NCBI RefSeq assembly: GCF_042658685.1
Contig: NZ_JBHSQY010000026.1
DNA from: Macrococcoides bohemicum
Lineage (GTDB): Bacteria > Bacillota > Bacilli > Staphylococcales > Staphylococcaceae
Direction: 5' to 3' (one strand)
Length of the DNA: 19,399 bases
Below, one piece after another: positions 1-7,087 of the stretch (position 1 is its first letter; every line of letters begins with the position of its first letter). Both the position numbers and the translations under genes were made by a program. The notes beneath the pieces were generated by a model. The model ran no database searches. It saw only the letters and a program-made list of their open reading frames with translations, and was not told where the DNA came from.

Positions 1-52
1 TTCTCTTAATCAAGTAAAACACCACCGTTCAATGATATATCTATATTTTATC

Positions 53-101
53 AAAAAAAGACTGTAAACTTCATCTCCGAAGGAGACTTTGTCTACAGTC
101 T
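53..101 (-). terminator. Terminator of the HD-domain gene (minus strand)
   Basis: Read on the minus strand, an 8-bp stem (AGACTGTA with TACAGTCT) encloses an inner TCTCC/GGAGA hairpin and is followed directly by a run of seven T. It lies about 105 nt beyond the stop codon of the HD-domain gene, in the right orientation to end that transcript. Confidence 0.7.
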
Positions 102-102
102 G

Positions 103-137
103 AAGTGACCTCAAAATTGATTTGAGGTCACTTTTTT
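103..137 (+). terminator. Strong plus-strand terminator of a gene left of the window
   Basis: A perfect 13-bp stem (positions 103-115 with 121-133) closes a 5-nt loop and runs into six T at 132-137. There is no A-run on its left side, so it works best for plus-strand transcription entering from outside the window. No plus-strand coding sequence precedes it here; positions 1-52 hold no recognisable gene. Confidence 0.75.
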
Positions 138-162
138 GTTTGGAGAGAATAGAGTAGTTCGG

Positions 163-196
163 AAATGTCGTCAAAATTAATCTAAAATCACTTCCG
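163..196. repeat. Diverged intergenic repeat, copy A
   Basis: This 34-nt stretch aligns without gaps to 8684-8717, with 23 of 34 positions identical by my hand count. Both copies lie just after a terminator T-run followed by a TTGTTTGG or TTGTTGG tract. The element is unnamed here and may be the remnant of a dispersed intergenic repeat. Confidence 0.35.
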
Positions 197-205
197 TCCC
201 AACTA

Positions 206-832
206 TCACCACTCTTTTTTAAATTGTTCAATAAATGCTTTCATGTATTCATTACGTTCTTCTGCCATTGCTCTTGCTGTTTCAGTATTCATTAAGTCTA
301 TGAGCTTAAATAATTTTTCGTAAAAATGATTGATAGCAGTACTCGGTGTTCGATAGTCACTTAAATCATCGCGTACAGGTATATTTGGATCATACATTGC
401 TTCACCGAACTTTCCGGCAAACATAAATGTTCTGGCAATTCCAATCGCACCTAACGCGTCAAGTCGGTCAGCATCCTGAACAACTTTGCCTTCAAGTGAT
501 TTTAATTTACCTTCGTTCTTTCCACCATTAAAGCTCATATATTTAAGGATATGATCAATAGCTTGTTGCTCTTCTATAGAAAGATGGATTTCCTCGTAAA
601 ATTTATTTAATTGTTCCCATGCTGCTTTAGTATCAAATAACTTTTCGTCAACTGTGTCATGTAATAACGCTGCCATTTCAACGATAAAAAGATCTGCGCC
701 TTCTTTTTCAGCAATTATAATAGCCATTTTACGCACACGTTCGATATGCGCAAAGTCATGACCGCTTGATTCACCTTGATGTATGTTTTTCACAAACGAT
801 TCGGTGATGTGTAGCACTTCTTTGTTATTCAT
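206..832 (-). CDS. HD-domain metal-dependent phosphohydrolase (YpgQ/YedJ-like)
   Basis: This 208-aa soluble protein has the HD-superfamily layout: GHDFAHIERV (H25, H29), LLHD (H58, D59) and the distal Asp in QDADRLDALGA (D120). H29, H58, D59 and D120 are the expected metal ligands. Length and motifs match the YpgQ/YedJ branch. Bacillus YpgQ is, to my recollection, reported as a metal-dependent nucleotide pyrophosphohydrolase; the substrate here is inferred by family only. The ATG is preceded by AAGGAG at 9 nt. There is no signal peptide or membrane segment, so it should be cytosolic. It is monocistronic, ends at its own terminator (53-101), and is divergent from a 39-codon ORF. Nothing looks truncated. 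Confidence 0.85.
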   Translation of the reverse strand: MNNKEVLHITESFVKNIHQGESSGHDFAHIERVRKMAIIIAEKEGADLFIVEMAALLHDTVDEKLFDTKAAWEQLNKFYEEIHLSIEEQQAIDHILKYMSFNGGKNEGKLKSLEGKVVQDADRLDALGAIGIARTFMFAGKFGEAMYDPNIPVRDDLSDYRTPSTAINHFYEKLFKLIDLMNTETARAMAEERNEYMKAFIEQFKKEW

Positions 833-854
833 GTGAAAAAACTCCTTCTAAATG

Positions 855-882
855 TTTACTTTTTATAAAAAGTTGGTATAAT
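855..882 (+). promoter_or_regulatory. SigA-type promoter for the 39-codon ORF
   Basis: TTTACT (855-860), a 16-nt spacer and a consensus TATAAT (877-882) lie about 60 nt upstream of the small ORF at 942. The spacer is largely occupied by the palindrome at 858-873. Confidence 0.5.
858..873. repeat. Perfect 16-bp palindrome in a divergent promoter region
   Basis: ACTTTTTATAAAAAGT equals its own reverse complement. It lies between the HD-domain gene (minus) and the 39-codon ORF (plus), inside the predicted spacer of the plus-strand promoter. It could be an operator. It is AT-rich, so chance or DNA-shape effects cannot be excluded. Confidence 0.4.
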
Positions 883-941
883 AAGATTACAAATTATCAG
901 AAAATTCAAAACATACTTTTATATCAAAGGGGATGTAAATC

Positions 942-1061
942 ATGAACAATACATATCATTTCGAATTAACTAACCAACAAAAGAAACTCGGATTTACATA
1001 TTTGATTATTCGTAGTGTATTTTTCTTAAATTTAGCAGCTGATTTCTTATTGATACATTAA
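942..1061 (+). CDS. Small putative membrane protein, 39 aa
   Basis: The reading frame is MNNTYHFELTNQ... ending ...AADFLLIH then TAA. The first 15 or so residues are polar; residues 18-38 are mostly hydrophobic (FTYLIIRSVFFLNLAADFLLI) with one Arg, so a single membrane segment is likely. Support for a real gene: AAAGGGG lies 9 nt before the ATG, a TATAAT promoter stands upstream, and a terminator (1068-1099) begins 6 nt after the stop. It fills the gap between two minus-strand genes on the opposite strand. I do not recognise the family and assign no function. It is too short for coding statistics to be decisive. Confidence 0.55.
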   Translation: MNNTYHFELTNQQKKLGFTYLIIRSVFFLNLAADFLLIH

Positions 1062-1067
1062 ATAAAA

Positions 1068-1099
1068 AGGGCGTGAGAATTGATTCCTCACACTCTTTT
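1068..1099. terminator. Bidirectional terminator between the 39-codon ORF and cls
   Basis: Stem 1068-1077 pairs with 1087-1096 (10 positions, one C/A mismatch and one G-U). It is followed by TTTT on the plus strand and, on the minus strand, by CCCTTTTTATTT. It can end both convergent transcripts. The cls stop codon (1098-1100) touches its edge. Confidence 0.65.
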
Positions 1100-2573
1100 A
1101 TAATATCGGTGATATTAATCTTGCAATGGCTTCCTTTACTCTGATGAGTAATACGCGTTGATCATAAATTTCCTTCGTTAGCTGACTGGAAACTTTAACG
1201 TCATCTTCGAACGTCTTGCGTAATTTATAGGCAATATCATGATCGTATATAAATGCGTTAACTTCAAAGTTTAACTCAAAACTTCTAAAGTCCATATTTG
1301 CCGTACCGACACTTGCGACTTCATCGTCTATGACCATCATCTTTGTATGGATAAATCCATTCTCATAGATAAATATATTACAGCCCGCATGAATCAATTC
1401 ACCGACGTTTGAATAGGTGGCCCAGTAAACAAAAGGGTGATCGGGTTTGTTTGGAATCATGATATTGACTTCAACACCAGTCAGCGCAGCGATTTTTAAT
1501 GCATCAAGTAAAGAAGTATCCGGTATAAAATATGGTGACTGAATAAATATCGATTCTTTCGCGGAGGTAATCATCTTCAAATAACCGAATTTAATATGTT
1601 GTTCACTCGAATCCGGACCGCTCGATGCAATCTGAATTCCGATTTCGCCCTTACTATTAACATCCGGAAAATACTTTTTGTCATAATGCATAAAGTTACG
1701 CGTTGACTGGGAGTTCCAGTCCATCATAAAACGCAGTTGTAATGCATTGACTGAGTCACCTTCGACACGTAAATGTGTATCGCGCCAGTAACCAAATCGT
1801 TTATCCAGTCCTAAATATTCATCACCGACGTTAAAGCCACCAACATATCCTATTTTTCCATCTATTACAACGATTTTACGGTGGTTTCGATTATTCATCC
1901 TGAAATTAATGAGTGGGAAGTGTGAAGGAAAGAATGCTTCAACTTGACCACCAAGTTTCTTAAAGTTTTTAAATCGTGATAAAGTTAATGTACGTGAACC
2001 GATGTCGTCGTATAGCATTTTTACTTCGATGCCTTCTTCAAGCTTTTGCATCAAGGCATCTAATATTTCTTTACCGATACCATCTTTTTTGAAAATATAA
2101 TATTGAATATGTATATGGTCTTTAGCATTCAGGATATCCTGAATTAGCGCGTCAAATTTTTTACGGCCATCTGTAAGAATTTCAACTGCATTATCTGTCG
2201 TCAGGAATGATGAATAATTATTTAAGTTCATGCGGATAATATCTTTATGCTTCATAATTTCTTTAGAGCGCACCATTAGATCATCTTTATCAATTGCATG
2301 CCTCTGTTCATGAACAATTTGCTGAAGACCGAGCTTGTCTTCTTCGTCAAGCTTAAAGATACTGGATTGCTTAATCTGTCTGCCGAACAATAAATATAAT
2401 ATGAAACCGATAATTGGTAGAAAGAATAATACTAGTAGCCATGCCCAAGTTGAACCTGCTTGTCTACGTTCTAGAAAGATAATTACGAAAGCTAAAAATA
2501 TGTTAAAGACAAATGCAACAAAGAAAAGTATTGAAAAAACTTGAGAGTAATCGATATTTGAGAATACTGACAA
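1098..2573 (-). CDS. cls: Cardiolipin synthase
   Basis: This 491-aa membrane-bound phospholipase D-superfamily enzyme condenses two phosphatidylglycerols to cardiolipin plus glycerol. Two membrane segments lie near residues 12-34 and 43-63. Two HKD motifs follow: H231-x-K233-x4-D238 (NHRKIVVIDG) and H409-x-K411-x4-D416 (FIHTKMMVIDD), each with the downstream G/S-x-N (GGFNVGDEY, GTANMDFRS) and an E in SFELNFE. The length is usual for Firmicute Cls. The start is TTG, supported by AAAGGAGG 8 nt upstream; the ATG seven bases earlier is out of frame. It looks monocistronic. Staphylococci carry two cls genes, and the position next to rodA/ddl corresponds to the S. aureus cls2 neighbourhood. Function is very likely; the paralogue number is inferred from context. 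Confidence 0.95.
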   Translation of the reverse strand: MSVFSNIDYSQVFSILFFVAFVFNIFLAFVIIFLERRQAGSTWAWLLVLFFLPIIGFILYLLFGRQIKQSSIFKLDEEDKLGLQQIVHEQRHAIDKDDLMVRSKEIMKHKDIIRMNLNNYSSFLTTDNAVEILTDGRKKFDALIQDILNAKDHIHIQYYIFKKDGIGKEILDALMQKLEEGIEVKMLYDDIGSRTLTLSRFKNFKKLGGQVEAFFPSHFPLINFRMNNRNHRKIVVIDGKIGYVGGFNVGDEYLGLDKRFGYWRDTHLRVEGDSVNALQLRFMMDWNSQSTRNFMHYDKKYFPDVNSKGEIGIQIASSGPDSSEQHIKFGYLKMITSAKESIFIQSPYFIPDTSLLDALKIAALTGVEVNIMIPNKPDHPFVYWATYSNVGELIHAGCNIFIYENGFIHTKMMVIDDEVASVGTANMDFRSFELNFEVNAFIYDHDIAYKLRKTFEDDVKVSSQLTKEIYDQRVLLIRVKEAIARLISPIL

Positions 2574-2601
2574 AAAGCATGCCTCCTTTAGAATTAGCTC
2601 T

Positions 2602-2607
2602 ATTATA
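2602..2607 (-). promoter_or_regulatory. Probable -10 box of cls
   Basis: On the minus strand a consensus TATAAT follows ATG (ATGTATAAT) about 30 nt before the TTG start of cls. No convincing -35 hexamer lies at the right distance, so this is a moderate call. Confidence 0.4.
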
Positions 2608-2781
2608 CATGAAAAAACAATTAAATACTTTTGTGGTTATACAATTTTCATACTGATATTTGATTTTACAAATTGCTATCAATGTTCACAAAATCTTTAC
2701 ATAAATAAGGCTATGGACCTATAGCTATATTGGCTATTTTCGGGTACACTAATATTAACAAATTGATTAGGAGTGATCGAA

Positions 2782-2916
2782 ATGAAACAATCTCAAGAAA
2801 AAATGAAAAATGTTGTCACTCTGCTTTCTTCACTTGGTGTTAATATCTCAAAAACAAAATCACGACTTGAAGTTATGCGTACGTTACCACATGTAGCACC
2901 CGCAAAATTAAAATAA
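2782..2916 (+). CDS. Small conserved-looking protein, 44 aa
   Basis: The frame starts MKQSQEKMKNVVTLLSSLGV and continues with a basic stretch (KTKSRLEVMRTL) to ...APAKLK. TTAGGAG lies 8 nt before the ATG and a terminator follows 15 nt after the stop, as expected for a genuine small gene. It is hydrophilic with amphipathic helical character, has no Cys or membrane segment, and is net positive. It resembles small uncharacterised proteins of about 45 aa found in Staphylococcus and Listeria (possibly the family annotated Lmo0850); I cannot verify this. It reads opposite to cls and rodA, between them. Function unknown. Confidence 0.6.
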   Translation: MKQSQEKMKNVVTLLSSLGVNISKTKSRLEVMRTLPHVAPAKLK

Positions 2917-2930
2917 TATACATAAGAGAT

Positions 2931-2957
2931 GACATTCGAATTTAGAGTGTCTTTTTT
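2931..2957 (+). terminator. Terminator of the 44-codon ORF
   Basis: GACATTC (2931-2937) pairs with GAGTGTC (2945-2951), including one T-G pair, followed by six T (2952-2957). It begins 15 nt after the stop of the small ORF. Confidence 0.6.
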
Positions 2958-2970
2958 GTTATTTAAATTA

Positions 2971-3012
2971 AAAACTCTTTATCAATCCAATATGGGTTGA
3001 TAAAGAGTTTTT
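2971..3012. terminator. Strong bidirectional terminator downstream of rodA
   Basis: An 18-bp stem (2971-2988 with 2994-3011, one T-G pair) closes a 5-nt loop, with A-tracts on the left and T-tracts on the right. It therefore ends transcription from both sides: rodA on the minus strand, and any readthrough of the 44-codon ORF on the plus strand. Confidence 0.8.
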
Positions 3013-3026
3013 TATGTGACTATTTA

Positions 3027-4238
3027 TTATCTCACTTGTTTATATTTTTTAATTTGTTCGGCATCAGAGTGATAAAAAATAGATAATGCAACACCTATCC
3101 CACACATTAATGCCCAAAGTGCACTACCACCATAGCTAATGAATGGTAATGGGATACCTGTAATTGGCACAACTTGAATCGTCATGCCGATATTTTGGAA
3201 TACATGGAAGATAATCATGCTGATCAATCCTACTAAAAATATAGAAGCGAATTGATTTGTTGATACTTGTGCCATACGAATTAAATGAGTAAATAATGCC
3301 AGAAATAGTACGAGTACTACAACAGTACCGATAAATCCAAATTCTTCACCGATTACTGAAAAGACAAAGTCGGTATGATTCTCAGGAATGTACACTTCTC
3401 CTCCTTTAAATCCTTTGCCGAATAATCCCCCAGAACCAATAGCTTTTAATGATTCCATCAAGTGGAAACCTTCACCATCACTATATTGTGCGGGATTTAA
3501 CCAAGAGTTGATTCGGCCAAGCTGATATGTCTTAATACCGAGTACTTTATCGATAAGTTCAGGTTTATAGATAATTGCAAGTATAAGCGTGGCACCAATT
3601 GTTGTAAGACCAATTAAAAATGGTGCAAGTATACGCCAGGTTACTCCTGATACCACTGTTATCCCTAAAATAATCGCTAATAATACGAGTGTCGTACCTA
3701 AATCATTTTGTAACAAGATTAATATCATAGGAATAATCGCAGTTATACCAATCTTCATCAGTAAAATGATATCTGTCTGAAAAGATTTGTAATATGTGAA
3801 ACGATTGTGATCGTATACAACCTTACTTAATGTCAGAATTAAAATAATCTTCATAAATTCAGAAGGTTGTAAACTTAGACGCCCAAAGAATACATACCAG
3901 CTTTTTGCACCGTTAATCGTTGGTGTTAAAGAAGATTCAGGTAGTATCAATAGACCGAGCAGGGCTAAATTACCTAAAAAATAAAGTACGAAGACCCATT
4001 TATTGATCAATTTCGGTTTAATAAGCATAATACTGAATGCCAGAATAAATCCGAGAATATAATAGAATACTTGTCGTTCAGCAAAGTTCGTCCCATATTG
4101 CTGACCATCCATTGCTGATGTGATCACAGTTAAACTAACAGTGAAAAAACATAATATAAGAATAATGAGCCACCAATCGATTTTTTCAATCCATGGGCGC
4201 TTAATTTTGATGCGTGAAGTATTACTTGATTGAGCCAT
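3027..4238 (-). CDS. rodA: RodA/FtsW-family SEDS peptidoglycan glycosyltransferase
   Basis: This polytopic membrane protein (403 aa from the chosen start) polymerises lipid II into glycan strands together with a class B PBP. About ten hydrophobic segments are visible. SEDS landmarks are INGAKSW and SLQPSEFMK near residues 115-135, LLQNDLGT, PENHTDFVFSVIGEE (its Asp is the essential SEDS Asp), and GIPLPFISYGGSALW near the C terminus. I start at ATG 4236-4238, which has AGGAG 7 nt upstream; an in-frame TTG six bases earlier would sit almost on top of the Shine-Dalgarno. It is divergent from ddl, as in S. aureus, where this neighbour is rodA rather than ftsW. Assignment to RodA over FtsW rests on that context. 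Confidence 0.9.
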   Translation of the reverse strand: MAQSSNTSRIKIKRPWIEKIDWWLIILILCFFTVSLTVITSAMDGQQYGTNFAERQVFYYILGFILAFSIMLIKPKLINKWVFVLYFLGNLALLGLLILPESSLTPTINGAKSWYVFFGRLSLQPSEFMKIILILTLSKVVYDHNRFTYYKSFQTDIILLMKIGITAIIPMILILLQNDLGTTLVLLAIILGITVVSGVTWRILAPFLIGLTTIGATLILAIIYKPELIDKVLGIKTYQLGRINSWLNPAQYSDGEGFHLMESLKAIGSGGLFGKGFKGGEVYIPENHTDFVFSVIGEEFGFIGTVVVLVLFLALFTHLIRMAQVSTNQFASIFLVGLISMIIFHVFQNIGMTIQVVPITGIPLPFISYGGSALWALMCGIGVALSIFYHSDAEQIKKYKQVR

Positions 4239-4291
4239 GGTCAAACTCCTACTCTAAATAAATTATAGTCATTATTATACATAACTTATCT

Positions 4292-4316
4292 GAAACATTA
4301 TAGGAATAAATGTTTC
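4292..4316. repeat. 8-bp inverted repeat between rodA and ddl
   Basis: GAAACATT (4292-4299) and AATGTTTC (4309-4316) are separated by 9 nt in the shared upstream region of the divergent rodA and ddl genes. No T-run follows directly, so it reads more like an operator-type dyad than a terminator. It is unassigned. Confidence 0.4.
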
Positions 4317-4408
4317 TTTTGTGAATGATTTACGTCTTTCGATAAAAAACATGCATATCATCATATATCGTGATAGTATTATTATATTAATATTCTGGAG
4401 GAATTAAC

Positions 4409-5479
4409 ATGTCTAAACAAAATATATGTATCGTCTATGGCGGTAAAAGTGCTGAGCATGAGGTTTCTATCTTAACGGCACAATCAGTAATCAACGCTAT
4501 GGACAAAGCAACATATGCGGTAGATACAATTTATATAACAAACGAAGGTGAGTGGATAAAAGGTCCACAAATCACTGGACGTATTGAAGATAGCGAAACT
4601 TTAAGATTGTCATCAGCAAATGAAGACTCTATTATGCATTTATTAACAGCATCTACTGAAGGAAAATCTTATGATGCGATTTTCCCTTTACTCCACGGAC
4701 CGAATGGTGAAGACGGCACAATACAAGGATTATTTGAAGTATTAGATTTACCGTATGTTGGTAATGGTGTATTAGCTGCCGCAAGTTCTATGGATAAATT
4801 AGTGATGAAACAATTATTTGCAAATCGCGGCTTACCACAATTACCTTATGTAAGTTTTTTACGTAGTGAATATGAGACTTATAAGCATAATATTTTAGAG
4901 CTTGTTAACAATAAATTAGAGTATCCGGTCTTTGTTAAACCAGCTAACTTAGGATCATCTGTTGGCATTTCAAAATGTACGAACCGTGAAGAGTTAATTC
5001 AAGGCATTGAAGAAGCGCTGCAGTTTGACCGTAAACTTGTTGTAGAACAAGGTGTCGTTGCGCGCGAAATAGAAGTTGCGGTATTAGGAAATGATAATCC
5101 TAAAACGACATTACCTGGAGAAGTTGTAAAAGATGTAGATTTTTATGATTATAAATCGAAGTATAAAGACGGCAAAGTGCAGTTAGAAATTCCTGCTGAT
5201 ATTCCTTCAGAAATTCAGGAAACAATGCGTAATATGGCTGTAGAAGCATTTAAAGCTACAGATTGTTCAGGTTTAGTTCGTGCAGACTTTTTCTTAACTG
5301 AAGACAACACGATCTACATCAATGAAACAAATGCGATGCCTGGTTTCACGCAGTTTAGTATGTACCCATTACTTTGGCAGAATATGGATATGAGCTACAG
5401 TGAACTTATAACGGAATTAATTAATTTAGCAAAAGAACGTCATGCGGACAAGAAAAAAATTAAATACAAAATGGACTGA
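4409..5479 (+). CDS. ddl: D-alanine--D-alanine ligase
   Basis: This cytosolic 356-aa ATP-grasp enzyme joins two D-Ala for peptidoglycan precursors. Visible signatures: GGKSAEHEVS (10-20, catalytic Glu18), LLHGPNGEDGTIQG (94-107), the ATP-binding VFVKPANLGSSVGIS (174-188), FYDYKSKY of the omega loop, and the metal-binding LVRADFFLTEDN...YINETNAMPGF near residues 290-318. The Tyr in KSKY is the residue typical of D-Ala:D-Ala rather than D-Ala:D-Lac ligases, so nothing points to intrinsic glycopeptide resistance. CTGGAGG lies 8 nt before the ATG. It is followed at 5 nt by murF, which uses its dipeptide product. Confidence 0.97.
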   Translation: MSKQNICIVYGGKSAEHEVSILTAQSVINAMDKATYAVDTIYITNEGEWIKGPQITGRIEDSETLRLSSANEDSIMHLLTASTEGKSYDAIFPLLHGPNGEDGTIQGLFEVLDLPYVGNGVLAAASSMDKLVMKQLFANRGLPQLPYVSFLRSEYETYKHNILELVNNKLEYPVFVKPANLGSSVGISKCTNREELIQGIEEALQFDRKLVVEQGVVAREIEVAVLGNDNPKTTLPGEVVKDVDFYDYKSKYKDGKVQLEIPADIPSEIQETMRNMAVEAFKATDCSGLVRADFFLTEDNTIYINETNAMPGFTQFSMYPLLWQNMDMSYSELITELINLAKERHADKKKIKYKMD

Positions 5480-5484
5480 TAACG

Positions 5485-6822
5485 ATGATAAAAAGAAATT
5501 TAAAATGGATTGCAGAACAAACGAATGGCACGGTAAAAGGGAATCATGATGTGATGATCGATGGCGTATCGATTGATTCAAGACATATTAATGAGGATGT
5601 ATTGTTTATTCCTTTTAAAGGTGAGCATGTTGATGGACATCAATATGTAGCGCAAGCAATAGAAAGCGGTGCTGCAGCTGCTTTATGGCAAAGCGATGCA
5701 CCAAACATGCCTGTAGGGTTACCGCTAGTTGTAGTCGATGATACTTTAAGTGCATTACAGGCAATCGGTAAAGCTTATTTAGAAGAAGTAAACCCGAAAG
5801 TTATTGCGATTACAGGAAGTAACGGTAAAACTTCTACAAAAGATATGGTGGAAGTTGTTCTGGCAACGAATTTTAAAGTTAAGAAGACGCAAGGCAACTA
5901 CAATAATGAAATTGGACTGCCGATTACACTGTGTCAATTAAATGAAGATACTGAAATATCTATATTAGAGATGGGTATGTCGAGGTTTGGTGAGATTGCA
6001 TTTTTATCAAATCTCGTACAACCTGATATTGCTGCGATTACTAATATTGGCGAAAGTCATATGCGTGACTTAGGCTCAAGAGCTGGTATCGCACAAGCCA
6101 AGTTTGAAATTACTGAGGGATTAAAGGGGCCATTATTTTATGATGGCGATGAACCATTATTAAATAAATTAGTAGATAATACTGATGGTGACTATAAAAG
6201 TATCGGCTTTAATCAGGATAACGATTTTTACATTCATGACTTACAAGCATCTGAAAGAAGTATTGCTTTTAAAGTGGGGGAAGCGCAATTTAGCATTCCG
6301 ACGCTTGGTGCACATAATGCCCGAAATGCAACGATCGCGATTGCGATTGGTCGTTTACTTGGATTAAGTGACGCAGTAATCAATGATAATTTAGGACATC
6401 TGCATTTAACAAATATGCGCATGGAACAAATTATTGGGCAGAATAAGACCCGTTTAATCAATGACGCGTATAATGCAAGTCCGACGAGCATGCGTGCTTC
6501 TATTGATACGTTATCAATTATGGATGTACCGACGAAGATTATCGTATTTAGCGATGTGTTAGAACTCGGTCCTGATTCAAAGATGTATCATGAAGCAGTA
6601 GGTGCTTATTTCGAAAATAAATCGATTGATCATTTATTTACAGTCGGTACTGAAGCAAAATACATTCATGATAAAGCACAAGGTTTCACGAATGCTATGC
6701 ATTTTGAAACGAAAGAAGCGCTTGAAGAAGCACTAATACCACATTTAAATCCAGAGACGGTTATACTATTTAAAGCAAGCCGCGGCATGGCGCTTGAAAC
6801 GATTATTAATCATTTGATATAA
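5485..6822 (+). CDS. murF: UDP-MurNAc-tripeptide--D-Ala-D-Ala ligase
   Basis: This 445-aa cytosolic Mur ligase adds D-Ala-D-Ala to the UDP-MurNAc-tripeptide, the last soluble step of wall precursor synthesis. Features in order: an N-terminal substrate domain (VSIDSRHINEDVLFIPFKG), the P-loop ITGSNGKTSTKD (109-120), NYNNEIGLPITL, LEMGMSRFGEI, NIGESHM, and the linker-domain motif NDAYNASPTSMRA. It starts 5 nt after the ddl stop; the Shine-Dalgarno is weak (GGAC), so translational coupling to ddl is likely. The operon ends at the 6886-6915 terminator. Its length is normal for the family. Confidence 0.96.
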   Translation: MIKRNLKWIAEQTNGTVKGNHDVMIDGVSIDSRHINEDVLFIPFKGEHVDGHQYVAQAIESGAAAALWQSDAPNMPVGLPLVVVDDTLSALQAIGKAYLEEVNPKVIAITGSNGKTSTKDMVEVVLATNFKVKKTQGNYNNEIGLPITLCQLNEDTEISILEMGMSRFGEIAFLSNLVQPDIAAITNIGESHMRDLGSRAGIAQAKFEITEGLKGPLFYDGDEPLLNKLVDNTDGDYKSIGFNQDNDFYIHDLQASERSIAFKVGEAQFSIPTLGAHNARNATIAIAIGRLLGLSDAVINDNLGHLHLTNMRMEQIIGQNKTRLINDAYNASPTSMRASIDTLSIMDVPTKIIVFSDVLELGPDSKMYHEAVGAYFENKSIDHLFTVGTEAKYIHDKAQGFTNAMHFETKEALEEALIPHLNPETVILFKASRGMALETIINHLI

Positions 6823-6885
6823 ATTATTTGATAAATACTGTAAGTAATAAAATAAATAAAAAATATTTCCAGCACACATAAATTG

Positions 6886-6915
6886 AATGACTGTATAGCT
6901 TACAGTCATTTTTTT
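6886..6915 (+). terminator. Terminator of ddl-murF
   Basis: A perfect 10-bp stem (AATGACTGTA, 6886-6895, with 6901-6910) with loop TAGCT is followed by a T-tract ending at 6915, about 65 nt after the murF stop. It separates ddl-murF from cshA. Confidence 0.85.
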
Positions 6916-6933
6916 GATGTATTGAAACTTGTA

Positions 6934-6956
6934 TTTACAATTGTATTGATTGTAAA
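6934..6956. repeat. Inverted repeat overlapping the cshA -35 region
   Basis: TTTACAAT (6934-6941) and ATTGTAAA (6949-6956), perfect arms of 8 bp, are separated by 7 nt. The right arm contains the proposed -35 hexamer. Position and symmetry suit a repressor operator. I cannot match it with confidence to a known regulator. Confidence 0.45.
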
Positions 6957-6978
6957 AATATACGATAGGTGCTAAGAT
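6950..6978 (+). promoter_or_regulatory. Extended -10 promoter of cshA
   Basis: TTGTAA (6950-6955), a 17-nt spacer and TAAGAT (6973-6978), with the TGn extension at 6970-6972 (TGCTAAGAT). Transcription would begin near 6985, leaving a leader of about 100 nt. Confidence 0.55.
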
Positions 6979-6984
6979 AGAGAA

Positions 6985-7087
6985 GTTGAATAGGCAAGAG
7001 GGTGAAAAATTACTCTATGCCATGAGGACAAGTCGAATGCGCACACTATAGAGGCGTAATTTATGAAAGATAAAAGGAGAAATAATA
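6985..7087 (+). ncRNA. Structured 5' leader of cshA with a mini-ORF
   Basis: The leader can fold GGCAAGAG (6993-7000) with CTCTATGCC (7013-7021), 8 bp with one bulged A. Alternatively CTCTAT (7013-7018) can pair with ATAGAG (7048-7053); the two pairings exclude each other. A nine-codon frame (MRTSRMRTL, 7022-7051) lies in the leader without a good Shine-Dalgarno. This is cis-regulatory RNA by inference only; no intrinsic terminator is seen within it. Confidence 0.35.

Noticed and set aside
53..137. Clustered hairpins as a CRISPR or mobile-element end
   Set aside because: Two unlike stems with T-runs in opposite directions are explained by convergent terminators; there are no regularly spaced repeats or transposase.
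10..231. 73-codon minus-strand frame at the left edge
   Set aside because: It runs through two strong terminators and overlaps the end of the HD-domain gene; it has no Shine-Dalgarno and no recognisable domain.
2335..2544. 69-codon plus-strand frame
   Set aside because: It is antisense to the cls N-terminal region; the composition is what the cls membrane helices produce in reverse.
2742..2747. GGGTAC as a SigB -10 box for the 44-codon ORF
   Set aside because: No GTTT-type -35 lies 12-15 nt upstream; a single half-site is not enough.
4409..5479. Ddl as a D-Ala:D-Lac (vancomycin resistance) ligase
   Set aside because: The omega loop has the Tyr-containing KSKY typical of D-Ala:D-Ala ligases, and no vanH or vanX homologue adjoins.
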